From Chloromonas sp. AAM2 (lineage: Eukaryota > Chlorophyta > Chlorophyceae > Chlamydomonadales > Chlamydomonadaceae): a stretch of 21,948 bases of DNA. The notes beneath the pieces were generated by a model that searched no databases, was not told where the DNA came from, and saw nothing but the letters and a program-made list of their open reading frames with translations. Each line of letters begins with the position of its first letter. Positions within the stretch are counted from its first letter, which is position 1. The stretch covers positions 457-22,404 of the forward strand of contig QAXH01002521.1 in NCBI GenBank assembly GCA_004335635.1. Reading direction: 5' to 3'. Of this stretch, positions 17,801 to 21,948 are shown one piece after another. Both the position numbers and the translations under genes were made by a program.

Positions 17801-20783
17801 TTTCCGGACCACCGAGCATGCACCGATACTGACCCGCGGGTGCTCGTCAAGCCACCACTATGAATCGCTGGACCGGCTACGGTCGGAGCCTTGGCATGGC
17901 TGGGGTCGGCTGGAGCAGGGGCGCTATCCGGTAACAGTGAAGCTTTGATTTGTGCAGGTGGGGCATCAACCGCGCCGCTGGGTCGGAGAGGGAGCGCATG
18001 AGTGGCGCTGGTGCCGCAAAGGGTGGTGCGCTGGTGGGCGGGTGGAGGCGCAGCGAGGGCTTCCTCTTGCTCCGCCTCCTGCGCACAGAATACACACTGG
18101 CACGTCTGGCCAACAAGCTGCCAAACGTTCACAGTTTCTTACCTTGCGTCAGCACCAATGAACGTCACAACATCGGTCTCTTCATGACGACACGTCCACA
18201 TGTAGATTGTAAGCACGACCTGGGCCACAGCAAGACGACATCATCGATACCCCAGAATATTAAGGCTTACCATGACAGCTGCGTTAAGCGCATCCGTGTC
18301 CTGCATGAGGCACGCAAGCTGCTCCTGAGCTGACGCGGCCTGGGCGCTGGAGTGCGCAGCTCGCACCGTCCGGGTCGCCAACTGACTTTCCAACTCTTCG
18401 AGCTCGCGACTGCAGGCATTCTGCAAGCCCACGCACGAGTTTCAGGAACGTGATACTGGAGCAGACACGCACGTCAGTACACCTCAGGATCGGCCTTTTT
18501 TGCGCTGCTCAGCGTTGATTTACGCTTGCCCACACGCGCATCAGCCTTACACGTACCAGTACGTGCACTGTCATAGTTGCACCGCACCAGCAGACCCTTC
18601 ATAAATACGCTGACAGCACCATGTTGCTGCCCATCTATAGGAAAAAGCACACACCGACACATGAGTCAGCATCACAGGATAAGTCACATGGGAAGTCAGC
18701 GTACCTGCATCAGAGCCAGGCGCCGCCTGAGCGCTGCCGCCGCCCTCTCCTCCCTGACCCGCTCCGCCTGCAGCGCCACCCAACCGCTCTCGTCCACCAA
18801 GGCTCTGCACACGACATGGGTGCAACACAGCGACCTGCCTCAGCCTGCGCCACACGACACGCGGCCACACGTCACCCAGTCCACCCCAGTGCACCAGTCG
18901 CTGGTGCCATGAACGCTGCATGACGTACGACAGCTGCGTCCCTGATAGCGCCTTCATCACAGCATTGCACCCACGTGCCCACTGTGCACTCACTTCTGTT
19001 CCCTCACATGAGCCTGTCGTGAGCGTGAGAGTTCATGTCTTGAATCAACCAGCTTCACTAGGGTCCGGTGCGCCTGAGCACACCAACGTCACACACACAC
19101 TGATCAGACCAACCAGATGCGCAAGGCATGGAGATGCATCCATGTTAACAACAGTGCCACGTTTCTCAAATCAGCAAACATAACGTACTTGCTTGCATTT
19201 GTTTCAACTGTTTCAACTGTTTCAATTGTTTCAATCAGTCCTTGTCATGCGACACAGCCCACAATTAGTTTTGAAGCCCACACATGACATTGGCACGGAT
19301 AGTGGGCGCAGGCACGTGTCATAGGCGGCATGCAGATGGGAAATGGACAAACTCTTGCTGCTGAGGCCTGGAATAGGAGCAATTACCTCAACCACACGCA
19401 GAGAGGTTAGGCCCTTGCCTTTGTCCATGCTTGTGCTACCACATGATTTTGAAATCCTGTTGTTTCCAATCCGATTGAATTGTTACACAGCCAGGACGTG
19501 CAGCTAGGACGTGAATGCAGGCGTTCGTCCAACGTGCCTGATTCTGTGCTGCTGCATTGCTGGCGAGCTGCTGGTGCAGGTTGTGCCTGAGCTCCGCCTC
19601 GGCCGCCAGCAGCTCCGACAGGCCCGAGCGCAGGGCGTGCGCCGGGGCATGCGCCGCCCCCACATCCGCACACAGCCCAGCAGTGGCATGGGCACGGCAC
19701 TGCACGTGCAGTGGAAGAACACACGGCTGACCCATGCTACACAAATGTTGCATAGTCGTGCATAGTGGTGGACAGACACAGCTGCACCCTGTCCCCAAAG
19801 GCCACAGCATGAAGTTGCTATTAACAGTGGCACATTTGTGGGTGCCGCTGCTCTTTGCCTGTATACCATGTCACCCGGACAATGTTGACGGTAGCGCCTA
19901 TGCTCCTGTGTCGTATGTGCCTCTGCTTTTGACCCTGTGTTTGTTTAGAACACGCTGCAGGTTGAGGAGGTATGCACAGTTCCCACACGCTTGGTTGCAC
20001 AACTCAAATCATGGCAAGCGACACATGCATCTTGATCAGATGCATGGTTGATGACAACAATTTCTGTTCCACTTGTGGGACGATAACGATGTAAAACACA
20101 CAAACACACACGCGCACACACACCTCACACGTACACCACACGCACGCACGCACGCACGCACGCATCCACCCACCCACACGCACACGCACGCACACACACA
20201 CACACCTCTGCCTGGTGCTGAGTCGCATGCGCGTGCCTCCACAGGCAGTCCATGACGGAAAGCGTGCGAGCAGGGCTGCCCAGGCCCAGTGCAGTTGCAC
20301 TGTCCGCAAGCACTGCATATAAGCAGGGAGGACATTGTACACAGCAACCCTCAAGAGAAACTTGCATCTGGGTTGCACGGAAAAGAAACCTGAGGTCACA
20401 GGTTGTTTTGGCATGGATCACAGACATGCAGTCCGGAAAGGGTCCAGAATCCTGAACTGTCACACAGGAGCCGTGAACTGTCATGCAGTAGCGAAATGAG
20501 GATAGAGGTCAGGGTCACCATGCCTGCAGCTGCCTGCTCACAGCCAGGGGTCATGAACTGGGTGCATGCCATTGCCTCAGTGCCGTGGCATTCATCTTGT
20601 GCACCTTCCCTGACACAAGTGCCTGAGCCTCGCCAAATAGTGAGCCACGAGACCCATCTGGCTGGTGATAGCAATCTCCATTGCATTCAAACATGGTTTT
20701 GTATAATTGGCCTGTTGTGTGCGTAGCGAGGCCAGCTGCATGAGCTTACCTGTGCCAAGCGTCTCGCCTAAAGATGTGCATGA
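4639..20783 (-). CDS. Multi-GAF-domain protein with N-terminal coiled coil, 32 exons resolved, about 1,598 aa (5' end open)
   Basis: Exons, in gene order: 20783-20750 (start uncertain), 20312-20206, 19699-19538, 19073-18994, 18804-18705, 18420-18271, 18078-17645, 17341-17254, 16954-16896, 16640-16511, 16204-16090, 15783-15731 (or 15771), 15506-15453, 15112-14966, 14574-14476, 14315-14227, 13893-13836, 13625-13422, 13053-12449, 12114-11955, 11682-11566, 11200-11129, 10852-10739, 10462-10352, 10057-9929, 7885-7670, 7347-7202, 6864-6684, 6321-6169, 5809-5603, 5346-5002, 4716-4639 (TGA). Phases agree at all 31 junctions (23 phase 0, 2 phase 1, 6 phase 2). All are GT-AG except the intron after exon 3, which needs a GC donor. 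Order: coiled coil (about residues 48-211), Pro/Ser/Ala linker (212-356), then GAF1-GAF5. GAF domains bind cyclic nucleotides, other small ligands or partners. I see no phosphodiesterase HD, cyclase or kinase domain. A sensory or scaffold role is inferred. No signal peptide or membrane segment was seen in the resolved part. Confidence 0.82.
8652..9101. repeat. 23-bp minisatellite, about 20 copies
   Basis: The + strand unit is GGTGACTGCTGCATGCATGGACT, with GGCTGCTG and GGAATGG variants. The copies from 8760 to 9100 are well conserved. The first five or so (8652-8760) are degenerate and lose the TGCATGCA palindrome. Because 23 is not a multiple of three and the unit lacks stops on the minus strand, all three minus frames stay open and read as MHAAV/CMQQSP-type repeats. 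Confidence 0.95.
9700..9867. repeat. Four copies of AACTAGTAGGGGGGCAA
   Basis: Copies lie at 9700-9716, 9750-9766, 9806-9822 (ACCAG in place of AGTAG) and 9851-9867. The last three follow a run of A. The spacers before copies 3 and 4 share AACAAACTTAACGTRTGTG, giving a longer unit of about 45 bases. Confidence 0.9.
9929..12114 (-). other. GAF3 (exons 20-25)
   Basis: Exon 20 is a Pro/Ala/Gly-rich lead-in. Exons 21-22 give ALVFQQTKGMM and MIGMTPLVKETLRRGAPVI, the helix before the GAF pocket. Exon 23 carries ADPHFDVEGDTESGFY followed by LRLLLVPLFN, matching D-P-R-F...T-G-Y...L-L-x-x-P. Exons 23-24 join as LLGALQ|VVRGW. Exon 24 ends FSPEEVEVAQMLAEQ and exon 25 starts AVIAFDNVRL, the usual closing helix. 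The early strand of this copy is poorly defined; LLSGVDVVTLE at the end of exon 19 may supply it. Confidence 0.78.
12449..14574 (-). other. GAF2 with a large acidic/Ser-rich insertion (exons 15-19)
   Basis: Exon 15 (DLASTMLRATSKAELVDM...KKVLDAQRLM) and exon 16 (VTLLEIP) form the first helix and strand. Exon 18 ends STVRTLVL and exon 19 opens AVIAVEVLR, the strand pair before the last helix. In exon 19 the strand is followed by about 125 residues rich in Ser, Thr, Glu, Asp and Pro, including a DKNDNSDDDERHD stretch. DTQLIGPLLQSV then resembles the GAF closing helix. The domain is therefore split by a probably disordered loop. Exon 19 (605 bases) is the longest of the gene. Confidence 0.68.
13152..13251. 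repeat. 100-nt inverted repeat (foldback) inside intron 18
   Basis: The outer arms TGGGTATTGCAAGGTCCTCT (13152-13171) and its exact reverse complement (13232-13251) are perfect over 20 bp. After a 7-8 nt bulge, TGCAAGTCTTG pairs with CAAAACTTGCA, and ATCACC/GGTGAT forms an apical stem. The single C-A mismatch of the + strand becomes a G-U pair in the transcript of the host gene. Confidence 0.9.
14966..16954 (-). other. GAF1 with NKFDE-like motif (exons 9-14)
   Basis: Exons 9-10 supply the first helix (LKRILTATSEFSR, LLETLECIGNQSAQLLDC) and strand NVARVLLLETHTGLFRCM. Exon 11 has GLVLGALSAGPGAIKIHRNL followed by DPEF, exon 12 LYFNYPLHNCM, exon 13 DTILAVLQ. Exon 14 begins VFNKVHDEPFTEGDHLAM and ends with the long helix LLGQAATPLDNALAFDAL. 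This is a full-length GAF fold in order. NK...F-x3-D-H differs from the phosphodiesterase/cyclase GAF signature NK...F-x3-D-E only at the last position. Confidence 0.85.
17645..18078 (-). other. Pro/Ser/Ala-rich linker exon (exon 7)
   Basis: This 434-base exon links the coiled coil to GAF1. It is low in hydrophobic residues and rich in Pro, Ser, Ala, Gly and Arg, so it is probably disordered. Its end, EFVKENVLVPKLD, begins the structured part. The donor ACAG|gtgtga is phase 2 and fits the acceptor ttcag|A of exon 8, which restores Arg (LDR|LQLDVEG). Confidence 0.75.
18271..19699 (-). other. N-terminal coiled-coil segment (exons 3-6)
   Basis: Exon 3 (SELLAAEAELRHNLHQQL), exon 4 (HVREQK), exon 5 (LQAERVREERAAAALRRR) and exon 6 (SRELEELESQLATRT) give a nearly unbroken run of charged heptads with Leu/Ala core positions. 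Exon 4 (80 bases) and exon 5 join in phase 2. Exon 3 ends with CAG followed by gcacgt, a GC donor needed for phase 0. The region probably mediates dimerisation or docking. Confidence 0.72.
19199..19238. repeat. 9-bp tandem repeat (GTTTCAACT)n
   Basis: There are about four copies of GTTTCAACT, the last ones with ATT/ATC variants. They lie in intron 3 of the multi-GAF gene. Confidence 0.85.
20096..20205. repeat. (CA)n/(CACG)n microsatellite abutting a splice donor
   Basis: This is CA-rich and ACGC-rich simple sequence with short CCAC interruptions. On the minus strand it is GT-rich and its first base is the first base of intron 2. Confidence 0.95.
20206..20783 (-). other. First resolved exons of the multi-GAF gene (exons 1-2)
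   Basis: Exon 2 (20312-20206) reads LADSATALGLGSPARTL and ends GCAGAG|gtgtgt. Exon 1 ends GGCACAG|gtaagc at 20750, a strong phase 1 donor that fits the two-base start of exon 2. Exon 1's upstream limit is not settled: tatatcccag|TCATGC at 20783 is one acceptor, but the frame stays open to 21068 (an ATG) and acceptor-like CAGs also occur near 20878 and 21069. The start codon is therefore unknown. Confidence 0.5.
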
Positions 20784-21297
20784 CTGGGATATATGAGTAG
20801 GGCTGGAGCATGATAAGGGCCCAAAGCTGCTTTCCTCCTCCACGAGTTGTGTGTTGATCAAGGGTGGGCACTGCCACTGACGAGCTACATCCTTTCTGGA
20901 GGTCCTGCTAGGCACGCATGGAAACGTTTGTGGGCAAACCAGCATCTGTGCCTGAGCTGAGTAGCTGGGAAAGATGTCGCAAGACACGTGCACGAACCTC
21001 CCGGACTTTGAACAGTCTTGACCAGTCTGTTTCGGGCTGGCTACAAAACCAACGGGTAGAGGGCCCATCTGACAGTCATCAACCCTTGTCCTCGGAGACC
21101 CAGCTGGCCATACTACGATGTTCAGCAGCGCGAAGAAATTTGAGTGACAGGTGCGCTCGGAACGTTTGGTGGACTGTTTGCGGTACTGCCGTATTCCGCC
21201 CGTAACCGTAACTGTTCCACGACATCCTGGATCAAAAATGCGTAAGTATAAACCTTGTTCTACCTTCTAAGGTGTGCAAGACAAAGATACTCACTAC

Positions 21298-21461
21298 CTC
21301 ATATACCACAGTTGCAACTCGCGGCTGGAGTGTCAAATCCAGAGCTTCAGTGTCCTCGCACCCTGTTATGCTACCCCCATCCACGTACCTTCACACAATA
21401 GCCACCACGACACCTGCCTGCACCACCATGCCGCAGAGCCACATACAAGAGGCCTGACGAC
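21298..21461 (-). CDS. Tentative upstream exons of the multi-GAF gene
   Basis: Two minus-strand pieces have good borders: 21461-21389 (ctcag|G ... GTGAAG|gtacgt) and 21324-21298 (actccag|CCG ... TATGAG|gtagtg). Read together they give an open frame containing SGLLYVALRHGGAG and PRVATVVYE, and the end phase (0) fits the proposed start of exon 1. They resemble no family I know. They could instead belong to another gene or be chance signals. Confidence 0.22.
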
Positions 21462-21829
21462 CTGAGCCAGCTTCTACGGCATCCCCATGGGCATTGCCGC
21501 CAAGGGAGTAAGGGATGGTGCCTGATGGCGAGCCACAGCATGGTAGTTTGGCCCGAGTGCTTGCCATGTAAATGTGTTGGCTTGGCGTTGGGTGTGGAGC
21601 ATGCGGCTATAACTCCATGTAATACAAATGGCGAATGACATAATTACGTAATGACTAAGGCAATGAGGTGAAGCACACAATGGATCCATTTGACCCGCCC
21701 ATACTCAAAGGGTCAGTGCAGAAAACATGGATTATGATAGCAGTCATGCCTCACGTGCTTGCTCAACACTCAAGGTTTCTGTCAGCCTATTCATTGCATA
21801 AACCTGCTAGATTGCCGTATTATCGCTTT
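21462..21829. other. No supported gene
   Basis: I see no convincing exon on either strand. The 71-codon minus frame at 21474-21689 has no recognisable content. The region could be promoter or further 5' sequence of the multi-GAF gene. Confidence 0.5.
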
Positions 21830-21942
21830 AACTTGGTGATTTGATGGTGATGAGGCCATCACCAAGTTCCTCTTTTACCATTTTGATCACCAAGTTGGGA
21901 AAAAACGGCCATTGTGCACTTTTCGCGAATATTCACCAAGTT
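21830..21942. repeat. ATCACCAAGTT repeats, one inverted, at the right edge
   Basis: AACTTGGTGAT at 21830-21840 is the exact reverse complement of ATCACCAAGTT at 21858-21868. The same 11-mer recurs at 21886-21896, and TTCACCAAGTT at 21932-21942. GGTGAT and ATCACC inside the first loop can form a competing stem. Confidence 0.88.
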
Positions 21943-21948
21943 TTGACG

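Noticed and set aside
19381..19430. Extra minus exon ending GTTGAG|gtaatt (MDKGKGLTSLRVVE)
   Set aside because: The donor is good, but no acceptor gives a phase compatible with exons 3 and 4, whereas those two join directly with a GC donor.
20592..21068. Single 158-codon minus-strand exon starting at an ATG near 21068
   Set aside because: Only its end at 20750 is supported by a donor and phase; the upstream part has no recognisable domain, so I did not adopt the ATG as the start.

Overview
The window reads as nuclear DNA of a eukaryote, most likely a green alga (Chlorophyta). Short coding pieces are separated by GT-AG introns of about 100-500 bases with pyrimidine-rich...CAG acceptors. Base composition is moderately GC-rich, simple repeats are abundant, and two splice donors are GC. 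There are no ribosome binding sites, operons, or tRNA or rRNA genes. The species assignment is inference; nothing in the window fixes it.

Layout. (1) Bases 1-243 may be the last exon of a + strand gene entering from the left, ending in an Asn/Gly/Arg-rich tail coded by an 18-bp repeat. (2) Bases 244-1271 are intergenic or 5' untranslated, with a long GA microsatellite and a palindromic TGACGTCA box. (3) Bases 1272-3134 (+) form an eight-exon gene for a 189-residue, very hydrophilic, Lys/Glu/Ala-rich helical protein of LEA (late embryogenesis abundant) type. (4) Bases 3135-4638 separate two convergent genes and hold small tandem repeats and some splice-like signals. (5) Bases 4639-20783 (-) form one large gene. 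I resolve 32 exons whose reading phases agree at every junction, giving about 1,598 residues for the visible part. The protein has an N-terminal coiled coil, a Pro/Ser/Ala-rich linker and five successive GAF domains, with no catalytic domain. (6) Bases 20784-21948 probably hold the 5' end of that gene, only tentatively traced, and repeats near the right edge.

The introns of the large gene carry most of the unusual structure. These are a 23-bp minisatellite of about 20 copies, a family of AACTAGTAGGGGGGCAA repeats, a 100-nt foldback that could be a small-RNA precursor, and a GT/CA tract starting exactly at a 5' splice site.

The two complete genes converge and there is no sign that they act in one pathway. 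The LEA-like protein suggests desiccation or stress protection. The multi-GAF protein looks like a ligand-sensing or scaffold protein. The strongest result is the reconstruction of the five-GAF gene from many small exons that no single open reading frame reveals.
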